DNA of 64,000 nt from Hexactinellida sp. DTS-2022 (GCA_028753945.1 JAPNXP010000012.1:3844001-3908000); one strand, 5' to 3'. Shown: positions 1 to 11,852, counted from the first letter of the stretch. Notes: generated by a model from the sequence alone, not told the origin. Numbers and translations: made by a program.

Positions 1-71
1 AATTTAAACATTTTTGAGTATAATTTTCTTTGCTTGTCCCTTTTCCTTAATTTTACTGATATAATTATTGA

Positions 72-236
72 ATTGGCTGTTAACAGCTCACATTTGGCTG
101 TTAACAGCTTAAATTGGCTGTTAACAGCTTAAATTGGGCTGTTAACAGCTAGAATTGGCTGTTAACAGCTTAAATTGGGCTGTTAGCAGCTAGAATTGGC
201 TGTTAACAGCTCAAAATGGGCTGTTAACAGCTTAAA
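72..236. repeat. Tandem repeat, about 20 bp x 8, with palindromic core
   Basis: Eight head-to-tail copies of a 19-21 bp unit built on the palindrome CTGTTAACAG, with AATTGG spacers. One copy has CTGTTAGCAG. Copies alternate between one and two extra G residues before the core. No gene is seen in 1-500. Confidence 0.9.
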
Positions 237-589
237 TTGGCGTAAAAAATTAACAACTTAGAGGCGACTTAAATGCAGTTAAGGTTAATGCCAATTGGGG
301 ACGAATTCTTAGCTTTTAACAGCAGATTCACCACCCCTGGAGCCTGTGCTACAAACCGACAGACAGACAGACATCAATCCTTGCTTAGTAAATAAATTGA
401 GAGGCACTGCACTAACTATTAGTCTATTATATACTGATAACAAGAATATACACAAGTTAATGGAGTCACACACAACATACTTGTGAGCCACGTTCAACTC
501 GCGAGCCATTGTATGAAGACCCCTACTAAATGCGTACTATAGTAGATTTTCAAATAATTCTTAGTAAATTCAATTAAGTGTCTATTTTC

Positions 590-1345
590 TAAAATAATAT
601 CAAGAATCAACCCGGACCAAATATATTTCTGATATATTTGGTCCCGCCGGACCGAAAAATAGCCCGGACCAAAAACATCTGAAATATTTAGTGCGGCCGG
701 ACATTTTGCAAACCCGGACCAAAAATGTCTGAAATATTCGGTCCCGGAAATTTTATGTCCGGCCGGACCAAATTTACCCCGGACCGAATATTTCGTGACA
801 TATCTAAACATATTTAATCTCAGAGATGATACAAGATAGCAACAAAATTCTAATTTATCAATTGATCCTTATGCCACGTTTTACCTCTACAAATTGGGGT
901 TGACACCTTGAGGTGATGATGACATCGTAAAAAAAATGGGTTTTTACAATTTAGTAAATTCATTATATCGTAAGTATTGGTTGGAAACTCAAACTAGCAT
1001 AACTATGAAATGAAGTGAGCTAGAAGGAAACTTCCAACGCAACTTGGATCGTTACTTTTCCGAAACACCTTTCTGAAATAGTGTAATACCTTTACAGTGA
1101 TGATGACATAACAAAAAATCTAATATTACACCTTTGCCAATAGCATGTTCTTTTGGAGGCACTATCAAACGACTTGTCACGAAATATTCGTTCCGGATTG
1201 TTTTGAACCGGCCGGACCAAATAATTCAGACAATTTGTCCTGGTTTACATTTTGGTCACCCCAAGACGAAATATTTCAGATGTTTTTGGTCCGATTGTAT
1301 ATTATTGTGTCCAATAGGGTAATATATTCTAGAATCTAGATTTTG
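590..1345. repeat. Composite repeat rich in CCGGACCAAATATTT motifs
   Basis: Many direct and inverted copies of GGACCAAATATTTC and CCGGCCGGAC occur at 600-790 and again at 1190-1300. Between them lies a fragment of family A (CACCTTGAGGTGATGATGAC near 906). Parts of this block recur at 31040-31240 and, rearranged and partly reverse-complemented, at 31860-32590. The short ORFs inside are repeat translations. Confidence 0.7.
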
Positions 1346-1520
1346 AGAGCAATATTTCTAATAAATATGCATTCCTTAAACAGATAAATATTGAGTTAAT
1401 TTAACAAAAACATTGATTTTAACCATTAGTGTAATTCTTCTTGTTGGTCCCATCGGGGAACACGCATTACAACTATTTAAAAAAATGTGGTTTCACTAAA
1501 TCTCTTCCCTCGAGACGAGG

Positions 1521-2066
1521 GTGTTGCAGTTGATCAACTACAACAGTATGCAATTGACCAATTTGACAAGGTTTGCATTTGATCAATCAATGTTTGCAAT
1601 TGATCAACTAGATCGCTTGCAGTTGATCAATAATAGGAAATACAGTATTGATCAATTCTCATATTGTACGATTTCAGTAACATTGACAGTTGATCAACTA
1701 ACCTTTGCAATTAAAGAACAAATATATTTTTATCAAATATAACTATAGTTTATTGGTAGTTGGATGGTGGTTATAAGTAGTAGAACTTCACATACTATAA
1801 GCAACAATATAATTTTTGAACAATGGTGTGAGTTGATCAATTGCGAACCTAAAGTGAGAAATAATCAATTTAATGGAAATCCTAGCATATTAGAGGTTGC
1901 CAATTGATTAACAATATAGTTTATGTTGTTGATCAATTGTAAACTATGTAGTTGATCAATTGTAAACATTTATTGATCAATGGCAAAGGTTAGTTGATCA
2001 ATAGCAAACCATCGAAATTTGACCAATTGCTAAACTCATTTTTTGATCAATTGCAAGCTCCTCATT
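1521..2066. repeat. Inverted-repeat element with 12 TGATCAA motifs
   Basis: Twelve TTGATCAA-type octamers occur here. In the left half they are mainly preceded by TTTGCA or GCAG. In the right half they are mainly followed by TTGCAA or TTGTAAAC. The two halves therefore face each other, like subterminal repeats of a non-autonomous element. The middle (about 1740-1820) lacks the motif. No TSD was identified. Confidence 0.6.
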
Positions 2067-2069
2067 TGT

Positions 2070-2553
2070 CACCATGGGAGGTCCCTTCTTTAAACTATTT
2101 TTTAAAGGGATTTGAAGCATATCTCATCCTATATACATGCAATAACCTTTTAACTCGCTATGTAGTATGTCTCCATGTAAATCTCGGTAATAGACCTAAA
2201 TTTACCACTTTGACTCTTCTGGAGATCTCACATGGGGGTGACGAAGCAAAAAAAATTGACCCATAATCGTTTTATTCGGCCACTTTATATATATAATTAT
2301 CACAATTTTGACGTCAAATGACTGGATTTTTTAATTTTGTATAATTTTGAATTTGTCGCTATAAAAAAGTTTGCCCAAACTTTCCAGAGCGGCATGGGAG
2401 CTTAATATATCCTAAAGTATCAGAATCAGGCATAAAACTTAACTAACCAGAGGTTGGTCACGGAAGCTTAATTTTGACCCCACTATAATGTGATTTGTTT
2501 TGGAAAGTATGTTATTAAATTAAGTTATTTTCATTACTTTATTAGTTATCAAT
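2070..2553. other. Unannotated AT-rich stretch
   Basis: No coding sequence, RNA gene or clear repeat is seen. The 90-residue ORF that runs into this stretch begins in the preceding repeat and resembles nothing known to me. Confidence 0.5.
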
Positions 2554-2555
2554 TA

Positions 2556-2748
2556 CAGTCAGGTCTGCTTATTATGAACAAGATTTCGTCTGCTTAATAT
2601 GAAGATTTTTATTATGAACAAACCCTACGATCCCAATTTAACAACTTACATAGGGTTTGTATTAATCTGGGTTCGCTTATTATGAAGTCTCTCTATTATG
2701 AACACAATTTTTGGTCCCTTGAATGTTCATAATAAAAAAACCTGACTG
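2556..2748. mobile_element. Tigger/pogo-like MITE, TIR CAGTCAGGT, TA TSD
   Basis: The element starts CAGTCAGGTCTGCTTATTAT and ends ATAAAAAAACCTGACTG, flanked by TA on both sides. It is 193 bp with no ORF. A near-identical copy lies at 47293-47486 and a truncated reverse copy at 47094-47230. The TIR and TA target resemble pogo/Tigger-type elements; the family assignment is inference. Confidence 0.75.
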
Positions 2749-2749
2749 T

Positions 2750-3110
2750 ATTAGGTAATTAATAGCTCAATAATTCTTAAGGATAGCTGGTTTCAGCTAC
2801 ATTAAAAGGTTATCTCGTTAGCTCAAATAATACTCATAATATAAAATAGTAATTGAAACCTGTTGGCTAGTAAAGTATACGTATTAATTAATTAAATTGT
2901 ACACTATAGTATATCTCAACATATATAGCAATATGCAGCAATTTGATTTCAAAAATTGTTGAGCAATACGTTTTATGGATTGTATAACTGAGGAGCGAAC
3001 AAGATAAAATTAATAATTCACTAGACATTTGGTGAAAAATCAAAGTCGGAACTAGAATAAATGTTAATTAGACAACCATTAGCAAAAGAGAACACTTTAT
3101 CGTGTGTATA
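2750..3110. other. AT-rich intergenic stretch
   Basis: No gene or clear repeat is seen in this stretch. Confidence 0.5.
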
Positions 3111-3118
3111 CGCTAGTG

Positions 3119-4089
3119 CAGTGTTTCTCAACCTTTTTCAGTCGATCGCCCCCTTAGCAGAGAGTGCCAGTGCTTATCGCCCCCCTCCAATTTTAACATA
3201 AAAAAGAACCAAGCAACTAAGACAGATATTCTATAAACCGTATTTCCCCGAAAAAGCGCCGGCTCTATAAAAATGGTATATGTATGTTAAAATTTATTCC
3301 CAATAAATGATAACTGCAATGGAATTGTTGTGATTTAGGCAATTATAGGATGTTTAATCTCGCTGGGTACCATTAGAATGCACCTTAATATTATTTTCTG
3401 GAAATTTCATGAAAAAATGAGTGCAAATTTTGACCATGAAATCAATAAGCACCGAGGCGCTTATTCGGGGAAATACGATATTATCAGATATTACATTTGA
3501 CAATCTTGTTTAGTGTGAAAGTTGGGCATGGTGCCCAGGGGCGTAGATTTATAAAGCAGATTGGGTCGGGGGGCGAAGCACAGGTATTTTTAGTTGTATA
3601 AAGTTACTAATTGATTTCCTCTTAATCTAAGAATACCTGGATTTTACAAACGAGCGAGCGCAGCGAGCGAGAAAAAATTTATGAGAGAAGAAGAAATCAA
3701 ATAACATTGAGTATAACTAAATAATTTTAAGACAACAATTTATCATTGATTTCAGGGGAAATAAATACATGAGGTGCACAAAATATTGGGGGAGTGAAAT
3801 GAGGCTCTCGCACGAATGTATTGATTTCGGGGGGTCGAGGATCCCACAGTATCGAGGCCCTTGATTGTGCCCAGTGCAAGATTTTTCAGATCGGGATTTA
3901 ATTAGGTCAAGAATAGCCGAAATGATGAACATGTAAATTTCTAGATTCTAGCTAAAGTGAATCAAATCGCCCCACCTACCGCCCCCTTACAGTCTTGTCG
4001 CCCCCCAATCGCCCCTAACAGTTTTATCTCCTCCCTCATCTCTCGTATCGCCCCCTAGGGGGCGATATCGCCCACGTTGAGAAACACTG
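3119..4089. mobile_element. Non-autonomous hAT-type element, 8-bp TSD CGCTAGTG
   Basis: The left end is CAGTGTTTCTCAACCTTTTT and the right end is CACGTTGAGAAACACTG. Perfect 8-bp direct repeats CGCTAGTG lie at 3111-3118 and 4090-4097. The CAGTG(T)TTCTCAA end and 8-bp target are typical of hAT/Charlie elements. Both ends are rich in ATCGCCCCC. A short conserved minus-strand ORF (3717-3932) is shared with the copy at 57806-58786 but resembles no transposase domain I know. The element carries a nested MITE at 3238-3477. Confidence 0.85.
3238..3477. mobile_element. MITE with TIR CCGTATTTCCCCGA, inside the hAT-type element
   Basis: The left end is CCGTATTTCCCCGAAAAAGC and the right end is GCTTATTCGGGGAAATACG. 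Related copies lie at 27088-27320, 31454-31703 and 57924-58179. The copy at 57924 sits at the same place in the second hAT copy, so this MITE moves with its host element. Confidence 0.7.
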
Positions 4090-4097
4090 CGCTAGTG

Positions 4098-4478
4098 TAT
4101 ATGCACGAATATGAAAATAGTGATTTTCGTGCATATACGCTAGTGTGCATGCATGTAGGCTAGAAACTTAGTGTGCAGCATGTACGCTAGCGTGCATGCA
4201 TGCGCACTAATCTTGCGTACACGCTGCAACATGTACATCAAACTTCCGGCCCTGATTTTTGCTCGAATTCAACTGAAAAATCATAGGGGAGCAAAAGTAA
4301 TTTCATAATTCACGAAAATAAAGCCAAAGATACCCCCATGCCAGGTTAACGCTCGGCTGGCTTGGGGTAAAAGGTATAAATAGAAAAACCCCACTTTCAC
4401 TTTCAATTGAAATTCAATTAACTTTCAGTTTCAATTTTACATTCCTAGCCAGACGAGAGTTAAGGGACGTAAAAAAAA
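4098..4478. repeat. Palindrome-rich stretch and short repeat shared with 34200-34330
   Basis: 4098-4220 is full of GCTAGTGTGCATGCATG-type inverted motifs. The segment around 4345-4460, with GGTATAAATAGAAA and ATTCCTAGCCAG, recurs near 34240-34330. No gene is seen. Confidence 0.55.
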
Positions 4479-4593
4479 TCCAAAATTGCAGCCTGTGCCG
4501 ACGCATGTTCCTTTGGTGGCACAATATTTGGGTCTTGGTCTATTGATAGTGCCTCAAATGGAACATGCTGTCGACACAGGCTGCAATTTTGGA
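4479..4593. repeat. 115-bp palindrome (copy 1)
   Basis: The left arm begins TCCAAAATTGCAGCCTGTGC and the right arm mirrors it (CACAGGCTGCAATTTTGGA). Each arm is about 50 nt. The centre contains TGGTGGCACTATAT and TAGTGCCTCAAATG, which also pair. The arms are imperfect (GACGCATG against CATGCTGTCGAC). It forms the left boundary of a B-family unit. Confidence 0.85.
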
Positions 4594-5520
4594 TTTGTTT
4601 CGCCATGTCATGAACATCACATGGTGTTTAGACTAATTTAACAATTTGTACGGGACAAAGGAATGATTGTTGAATTTGAAGTTAATTTCTATCTTAAACC
4701 ATCCTGAGTCTAAGTGTATATTTCCATTATAAATGCGTTTTAGACCCCCCCTATCACTCTAATACAATTCGGGCACCAAACAAGCACACAAACGAATAGT
4801 CATAAACTAGATATTCCATCTCATTAATCCATTGTTTGAATATCAGAAATCGTCCTGAAATTGAATAACTGTTGAGTGAAATTGAATTTTCATATAGGAG
4901 AAAACTTTAATACAACTATGTATTAGAAATCGATTTATATAGTAGGAGCAGCTATTGAATCAAATTGAATTATTCATTTACAATATAATACTTTATTGTA
5001 ACTATGAAATGAGAAATTGATTTGTATAATAATAGCTATTGAATGTAAATTAATCATTCATATATACTAGAATTATTTATTGTGATTATAATATCAACAA
5101 TAACTTGAATCGAAATAACACTGAATCAATTGAATTATTCATAAATAGTAGATGTTCATCGAAACCACGAAATAATTGTATAATTGAATATTAATAAATT
5201 TACGATTTTAGAAAGTTAAGGGTGAATTGTGGCAACTTTGAGCCTAATTCTCAGGAAAATGAGGACGGATTAATAAAATCGTGAAGAGCTATCAGTTCCA
5301 AAATACTTTTCTGATACTAATGATTCTAATTTTTTTCTTGTTATTGCATTTATTTTTTTATGGGACAAAAAAAGCTGAAAGTCCCGTTAAAATTTTTCCC
5401 AAGTCGAAATTGAAAAATCAGGCCACGAAGTGCACATTAATCAACAACCAGACACTTATCCTAAAAATCTCAGAGCTCTAGCACTTATGGTTTAGCCTGG
5501 GGAGGCGACACGGAGAAAGA
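4594..5520 (+). repeat. B-family interspersed repeat unit
   Basis: A non-coding repeat. It begins near CATGTCATGAACATCACATG, passes TATCACTCTAATACAATTC and TCATATAGGAGAAAAC, and ends GCCTGGGGAGGCGACACGG. Other copies or parts lie at 6337-6745, 7550-8515, 8640-10315 and 15630-17300. ORFs such as 5281-5481 recur as degenerate versions in the other copies (9659-9859) and are not convincing genes. Confidence 0.75.
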
Positions 5521-5522
5521 AA

Positions 5523-5637
5523 TCCAAAATTGCAGCCTGTGCCGACGCATGTTCCTTTAGTGGCACTATATTTTGGTGGTGGTTTATTAATAGTGCCTCC
5601 AATGGAACATGCTGTCTGCACAGGTGTAATTTTGGAT
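5523..5637. repeat. 115-bp palindrome (copy 2)
   Basis: Same arms as the copy at 4479. It is followed on its right by an A-family fragment in reverse orientation (5640-6260, including CATCATCACCTCAAGGTGTC). This shows that flanking units can be inverted at the palindrome. Confidence 0.85.
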
Positions 5638-6260
5638 TTTTTTTCGACATGTCATCATCACTATGAAGGTGTTAGAGTAATTCAGATAGGTGTTTCGGTA
5701 TGTAACGACCCTTAGTGAGTTGGAAGTTTCATTTTAGCTCACTTCATCTCAAAGATATTCAAGTTTCAGTGGAAAATAATAGGTGATGATTCAGCATTTT
5801 CTATGTGCGTGTGGGTGATCACCCACCACCAACCAACCCATTCGAATTATATATTTCACAAAATTGTGAAAACTAATTTTTTTACGATGTCATCATCACC
5901 TCAAGGTGTCAAGACACATTTCTAGAGGTGTTATGTGCCATAAGGATCAATTTATAAATTGTAAGTTTGTTTCTATCTTGCATCATCTCTGAGATTAATG
6001 ATATTTAGCTAATTAGTATAAATATTTATTAATAATTTAACACCAATTTGAATTTACTAAGTAAAATTAACTTGAAACCAAATTTCAATTCCGCACACTC
6101 GATGATCCCTAATAAACAAATTGGAAGCATCTATATAATATTATGTCAATTATAGACTGAGTTAATTATAATTAATTACGTCAGTATATTAATATTGTTT
6201 AAGAGTATTCTTAAAGAAGGAAATTATTCACATAATTTGTCGTTGTTATGGAAGATATAA
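5638..6260 (-). repeat. A-family fragment, reverse orientation
   Basis: It matches in reverse complement the part of the A unit that precedes the palindrome at 11480-11850 and 13870-14250 (GGTGATGATGACATCG, then CCCAACAC, then GGTGTTAAATTATT). It is non-coding. Confidence 0.7.
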
Positions 6261-6336
6261 TCATAATTTTCAATTTGAAAATCGAAGCCTAATCGATCTC
6301 ACAAGTTTAATCAATATAATTATTACAACAAGAAAT

Positions 6337-6748
6337 AAATGCGTCATAAACCCCCCCTTACACTCTATTACGTTTCGGGCACCAAGCACACACATAGACA
6401 AATATTTATACAAATAGATATTCCATCTCATTAATCCATTGTTTGAATATCAGAAGTCGTTCTAGGAGAAAACATCAATAAAACTATTGTATTAGAAATC
6501 GATTTATATAGTAGCACTGTAGCAGCTATTAAATCAATTGAATTATTCATTTACAATATAATACTTTATTGTAATTATGATATCAGAAATTGATTTGTAT
6601 AGAAATAGCTATTGAATGTAAATTAATTATTCATATATACTAGAATTCTTTATTGTGATTATAATATCAACAATAACTTGAATCGAAATAACACTGAATC
6701 AATTGAATTATTCATAAATAGTAGATCTTCATCGAAACCAAAAATAAA
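6337..6748 (+). repeat. B-family partial copy
   Basis: It corresponds to the middle of the B unit (from AAACCCCCCCTTACACTC to TCATCGAAACCA), cut short where a palindrome begins. Confidence 0.7.
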
Positions 6749-6826
6749 ATCCAAAATTGCAGCTGTGCCGACGCATGTTCCTTTGGTGGCACTATATTTT
6801 GGTGGTGGTCTATTGATAGTGCCTCC

Positions 6827-7494
6827 CATAGGCGCCGAAAGTGGGGGGGTCAGGGGGGGTTACACCCTCCCTGGTTTTTGTCAGGGAGGGTTTCACCCCC
6901 CCTGGCTGAGGAAAGAGTCAGGAAGGGTATACCCCTCCTGGTTGGTCAGGCAGGGTATATTAGACATATTCTTTATTGTTAAAGTAGAAAACATATACGT
7001 AAACCCATTGAAAAAATATAATTCCATAAGGAGTCCTTCTAAATAACATTGGATTATTAATATATGTATACAATTATGCCCGTCAACATAATGATTTTCA
7101 GCCACCATACCAGTGGCGAAACAGGGGGATGCGCTAGGGGGGGCGCGTTCCCCCCCTCCCGTAAATTGAAGGGGGGCAACATTATTGGTGCGGGTGTTAC
7201 CGTTCCCTCTGGATAGAAAATACAATATTCAATATAATTTAGTACAATAAAATATACGTATAATTCATTCAAAACAAATTGATATCTGGGTATCTCGTAG
7301 TCCATTTTTTTCTGGGGGGCTTGCCCCCAGAACCCCCCAAGGATCGCTCGCAACACTCGCTCCACGCGCCCCAACTTTAATCTTATACTTATAAACTTTG
7401 CGACAATGCGCCATAGGAATCGTTTTTTTGACCTTTCACATTTTTAAATGTAAAGTTACACCCCCCCTGGCGCTGGAGAGTTTCGGCGCCTATG
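6827..7494. mobile_element. hAT-type MITE, TIR CATAGGCGCCGAAA, 8-bp TSD GTGCCTCC
   Basis: The element starts CATAGGCGCCGAAAGTGGGG and ends GAGTTTCGGCGCCTATG. Perfect GTGCCTCC direct repeats lie at 6819-6826 and 7495-7502. It contains G-rich CAGGGAGGGT motifs and no supported gene. A shorter relative with its own perfect TSD lies at 18165-18550. A further element is nested at about 7111-7407. Confidence 0.85.
7111..7407. mobile_element. MITE with CAGTGGCG end, nested inside 6827-7494
   Basis: It is related to 22413-22703 (CAGTGGCG(C)AAACAGGGGG, then ACTTTGCG). The relative of the outer element at 18165-18550 lacks this segment, so it is a secondary insertion. The flanking duplication is imperfect (CACCATAC and CGCCATAG), so the right edge is approximate. 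Confidence 0.65.
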
Positions 7495-7537
7495 GTGCCT
7501 CCAATGGAACATGCTGTCGCACAGCTGCAATTTTGGA

Positions 7538-8516
7538 TTTTTTTTCACCATGTCATGAACGCCTCATGGTGTTGAGACTCATTTAACAAGTTGTTACGGG
7601 ACAAAGGAACGATTGTTGAATTTGAAGTGTATTTCTATCTAGAACCATCTTGAGTTTAATGCTATTCATTCATTATGTATTGATAATAAATTATATTATT
7701 TAGTTAATTATTTTAGCAATGTTATCCACTGTGAGTTGAGTTAAGTAAATAAATTCCCAATTTAATTTAATTTGCTTTAATCCATTGAATATTAATACAC
7801 TGTTAAAAATTGGAAATCAGCATACTTGTTTACTTCGAATACAAAAGGGATTAAGTTTATATTCCCATTATAACCCCCTATCACTCTAATACAATTCGGG
7901 CACCAAACACGCACACAGTCGAATAGTCATTTAATAGATATTCAATTTCATTAATCCATTGTTTGTATATCAGTAATCTTTTTAAAATTGAAATCAGCAT
8001 ACTCGTTTACTTTGAATGACATAATAATAATAGGATTAAGTTTATATTTCCATTATATATGCGTTATAAACCCCCCTTACACTCTGATACATTTCGGGCA
8101 CCAAGCACACACATAGACAAATATTTATACAAATAGATATTCCATCTCATTAATCCATTGTTTGAATATCAGAAATCGTTCTGAAATTGAATAATTGTTG
8201 AGTGAAAATGAATTTTCATATAGGAGAAAACTTTAATACAACTATGTATTAGAAATCGATTTATATAGTAGCAGCTATTGAATCAAATTGAATTATTCAT
8301 TTACAATATAATAACTTATTGTAACTATGATATCAGAAATAGATTTGTATAGTAATAGCTATTGAATGTAAATTAATTATTCATATATAATAGAATTCTT
8401 TATTGTGATTATAATATCAACAATACCTTGAATCGAAATAACACTGAATCTAATTGAATTATTCATAAATATAGTTATTCATCGAAACCACGAAATAATT
8501 GCATAATTGAAAAAAA
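7538..8516 (+). repeat. B-family units (partly duplicated)
   Basis: It contains B-family markers twice (CACTCTAATACAATTCGGGC near 7878; a second run from about 8040). Both runs head toward the next palindrome. It is non-coding. Confidence 0.65.
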
Positions 8517-8632
8517 ATCCAAAATTGCAGCTGTGCCGACGCATGTTCCTTTGTTGGCACTATATTTTGGTGGTGGTCTATTGATAGTGCCTCCAATGGA
8601 ACATGCTGTCGACACAGGCTGCAATTTTGGAT
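8517..8632. repeat. 115-bp palindrome (copy 4)
   Basis: The arms are as in copy 1, and the centre TGGTGGTGGTCTATTGATAG is intact. It serves as the uninterrupted reference for the split copy at 6749-7537. Confidence 0.85.
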
Positions 8633-10322
8633 TTTTTTCGCCATATCATGAACGTCACAGGGTGTTTAGATTCATTTAACAAGTTGTTACGGGACAAAGG
8701 AACGTTTGATAAATTTCATGCTTCTTTCTATCTTAAACCATCTTGAGTTTAAGTTTATATTCCCATTATAAATGCGTTTTAGACCCCCTATCACTCTAAT
8801 ACAATTCGGGCACCAAGTTGTTACGGGACAAAGGATCGATTGATAAATTGGAATTTAGTTTTTATCTTAAACCATCTTGCGTTTAATGCCATTCATTCAT
8901 TATGTATAGAAAATAAATTGTATAAATAGTTAATTATTTTAGCAATGTTATCCACTGTGAGTTGAGTTAAGTAAACAAATTCCCAATTTAATTTAATTTG
9001 CTTTAATCCATTGAATATTAATATACTGTTAAAAATTGGAAATCAGCATACTTGTTTACTTAGAATGACAAAAGAGATTAAGTTTATATTCCTATTATAA
9101 ATGCGTTATAAACACCCCCCCCCCCCCTTCCCTTATCACTCTAATACAATTCGGGCACCAAGCACACACATAGACAAATATTTATACAAATAGATATTCC
9201 ATCTCATTAATCCATTGTTTGAATATCAGAAACATTCTGAAATTGAATAACTGTTGAGTGAAATTGAATTTTCATATAGGAGAAAACTTTAATACTGTAT
9301 TAGAAATCAATTTATATAGTATAGCAGCTATTGAATCAAATTGAATTACGTATTCATTTACAACATAATTCTTTCTTGTAACTATGATATCAGAAATTGA
9401 TTTGTATAGTAATAGCTATTGAATGTAAATTAATTATTCATATATACTAGAATTCTTTATTGTGATTAATATCAACAATAACTTGAATCTAAATAACACT
9501 GAATCAATTGAATTATTCATAAATACTAGATCTTCATCGAAACCACGAAATTATTGCATAATTGAATATTAATGAATTTACGATTTTAGAAAGTTAAGGG
9601 TGAATTGTGGCAACTTTGAGCCTAATTCTCAGGAAAATGAGGACGGATTAATAAAATCGTGAAGAGCTATCAGTTGCAAAATACTTTTCTGATACTAATA
9701 ATTCAAAAAAAAAATTTGTTATTGCATTTATTTTCTTGTGGGACAAAAAAAGCTAAAAGTCCCGTTAAAATTTTTTCCAAGTCGAAATTGAAAAATCGGG
9801 CCACGAGATGCACATTAATCAACAACCAGACACCTATCCTGAAAATCTCAGAGCTCTAGCACTTATGGTTTAGCCTGGGGAGGCGACACGGAGAAAAAAA
9901 CAAACAAACAAACCAAAGCACTAAGACCAATACTGGGCCACTATACTATAGTATAGTCGGCACAGTAATAATTGCATAATTGAATATTAATGAATTTACG
10001 ATTTTAGAAAGTTAAAGGGTGAATTGCGGCAAATTTGAGCCTAATTCTCAGGAAAATGAGGACGGATTAAAAAAATCGTGAAGAGCTATCAGTTGCAAAA
10101 TACTTTTCTGATACTAATGATTCAAAAAGATTTTGTTATTGCATTTATTTTCTTGCGGGACAAAAAAAGCTAAAAGTCCAGTTAAAAATTTTCCCAAGTC
10201 GAAATTGAAAAATCAGGCCACGAAGTGCACATTAATCAACAACCAGACACCTATCCAGAAAATCTCAGAGCTCTAGCACTTATGGTTTAGCCTGGGGAGG
10301 CGACACGGAGAAATAAAACAAA
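8633..10322 (+). repeat. B-family unit with partial tandem duplication of its end
   Basis: A full B unit runs to GGCGACACGGAG near 9890. One 60-bp satellite unit follows (9918-9966). Then a second copy of the last ~350 bp of B (9970-10315) again ends GGCGACACGGAG. A run of 12 C residues occurs near 9116. Confidence 0.7.
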
Positions 10323-10367
10323 ATCCAAAATTGCAGCCTGTGCCGACGCATGTTCCTTTGGTGGCAG
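10323..10367. repeat. Half palindrome (left arm only)
   Basis: Only the left arm of the 115-bp palindrome is present (TCCAAAATTGCAGCCTGTGC to TTGGTGGCAGTAT). It then runs straight into the satellite array. Confidence 0.75.
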
Positions 10368-10369
10368 TA

Positions 10370-10756
10370 TATTACTGTGCCGACTATACTATAGTATAGT
10401 GGCCCAGTTCTAATCTTACTGCCTTGGTTATTATTATTACTGTGCCGACTATACTATAGTATAGTGGCCCAGTATTGGTCTTAGTGCTTTGGTATAATAT
10501 TATTACTGTGCCGAATATACTATAGTATAGTGGCCCAGTTCTAATCTTACTGCCTTGGTTAGTTATTATTACTGTGCCGACTATACTATAGTATAGTGGG
10601 CCAGTTCTAATCTTAGTGCTTTGGTTAGTTATTACTGTGCCGACTATACTATAGTATAGTGGCCCAGTTCTAATCTTACTGCCTTGGTTAGTTATTATTA
10701 CTGTGCCGACTATACTATAGTATAGTGGCCCAGTTCTAATCTTAGTGCTTTGGTTT
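10370..10756 (-). repeat. About 60-65 bp satellite array, six copies
   Basis: Six copies of a unit centred on the perfect palindrome ACTATACTATAGTATAGT, preceded by ACTGTGCCG and followed by GGCCCAGTTCTAATCTTA. Spacing is about 62-66 bp because of variable TTATTA spacers. It is the reverse complement of the array at 17314-17552. Confidence 0.9.
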
Positions 10757-10779
10757 GTTGTTATTATTATTATTATTTA

Positions 10780-11852
10780 TCCGTAGCTCATCCACAGAAC
10801 AGAGTTTAATTAACTAAGAGCCCAAATTTTCAGGATATGTGTCTCATGGGTTACAGATGTGCACCTGGGGTCACGATTTTTTATTACATTTTTTTGGACA
10901 CATTTTTGCACCTGTTTAATATTGAAACAGGAACAATAAATAGTACCCGAAAATTAAATTTATATGCATTCGATAGAGAATTAAATTCTACACCTTTTCA
11001 CAGTGCACGAATTTCTAAATTGGGTTTCATTAGTGCCACAATTGAGTTGCAAGTTTCCTTTGTTTACTAACACTTCAGTACAATTGAAAGTGTTAAATCT
11101 AATTCTATTGTTTCAACTCGTTGTTATTATATTGAATCAACTTGTGAGATCGAGTAGGCTTCTATTTTCCAATTGAAAAAATATATTATATATTTCACAA
11201 CAACGACAGATTATGTGATTATATTTACTTCTGCGTTAATATTATTGCACTGTTAATATACTGACGTAATTAATTATAATTAATTCAGTCAGTATATGAC
11301 TTATATAGATGCTTCCAATTTGTTTATTAGGGGTTATCGAGTGTGCGGAATTGAAATTTGATGGACAAATTAATTTATTTATTATTTATGACAAACTAAT
11401 TAAACTTAATAAATATAAGTTGACATTGAAATTGGTGTAAAATTATAAATAATATTAATAATTATATATACTAATTAATTAAATATCATAAATCTCAGAG
11501 ATCATAGAAGATAGAAACAAACTTTCAATTTATCAATTGGTCCTTATGGCACGTGCCACCTATACAAGTGGGTCTTGACACCTTGAGGTGATGATGACAT
11601 CGTTAAAAAAATGTGTTTTTACAATTTTGTTAATTCGATATTAAAAATGGGTTAGTTCATGTTGGGTGATGACCCAACACTCACATAAAAAATGCTGTGT
11701 CATCAGTTGTTATATTCTACTCAAACTTGAATATCGCTAAAAGGAAGTGAACTAAAACGAAACTTGCAGCACTCTAAGGGTCGATGCCTTCTGTAACACC
11801 TTTTTGAAATGATTTAACACCTTCATAGTGGAGATGACATGGCGAAAAAAAA
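10780..11852 (+). repeat. A-family unit, array copy 1
   Basis: It starts near CCGTAGCTCATCCACAGAAC, continues ATGTGTCTCATGGGTTACAG, and ends CCTTCATAGTGGAGATGACA before a palindrome. Short ORFs such as 10837-11070 recur with substitutions in every copy. They have no recognisable domain, so I treat the unit as non-coding. Confidence 0.75.

Larger units (their letters stand above)
6749..7537. repeat. 115-bp palindrome (copy 3), split by an insertion
   Basis: The left half is 6749-6826 and the right half 7495-7537. The 6827-7494 element sits within the right-hand part of the palindrome. Uninterrupted copies (for example 8517-8632) show the original join. Confidence 0.85.

Noticed and set aside
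5281..5481. Small ORF repeated at 9659-9859
   Set aside because: Both lie in B-family repeats, start at GTG, and differ by indels within homopolymers. They show no domain or sign of constraint.
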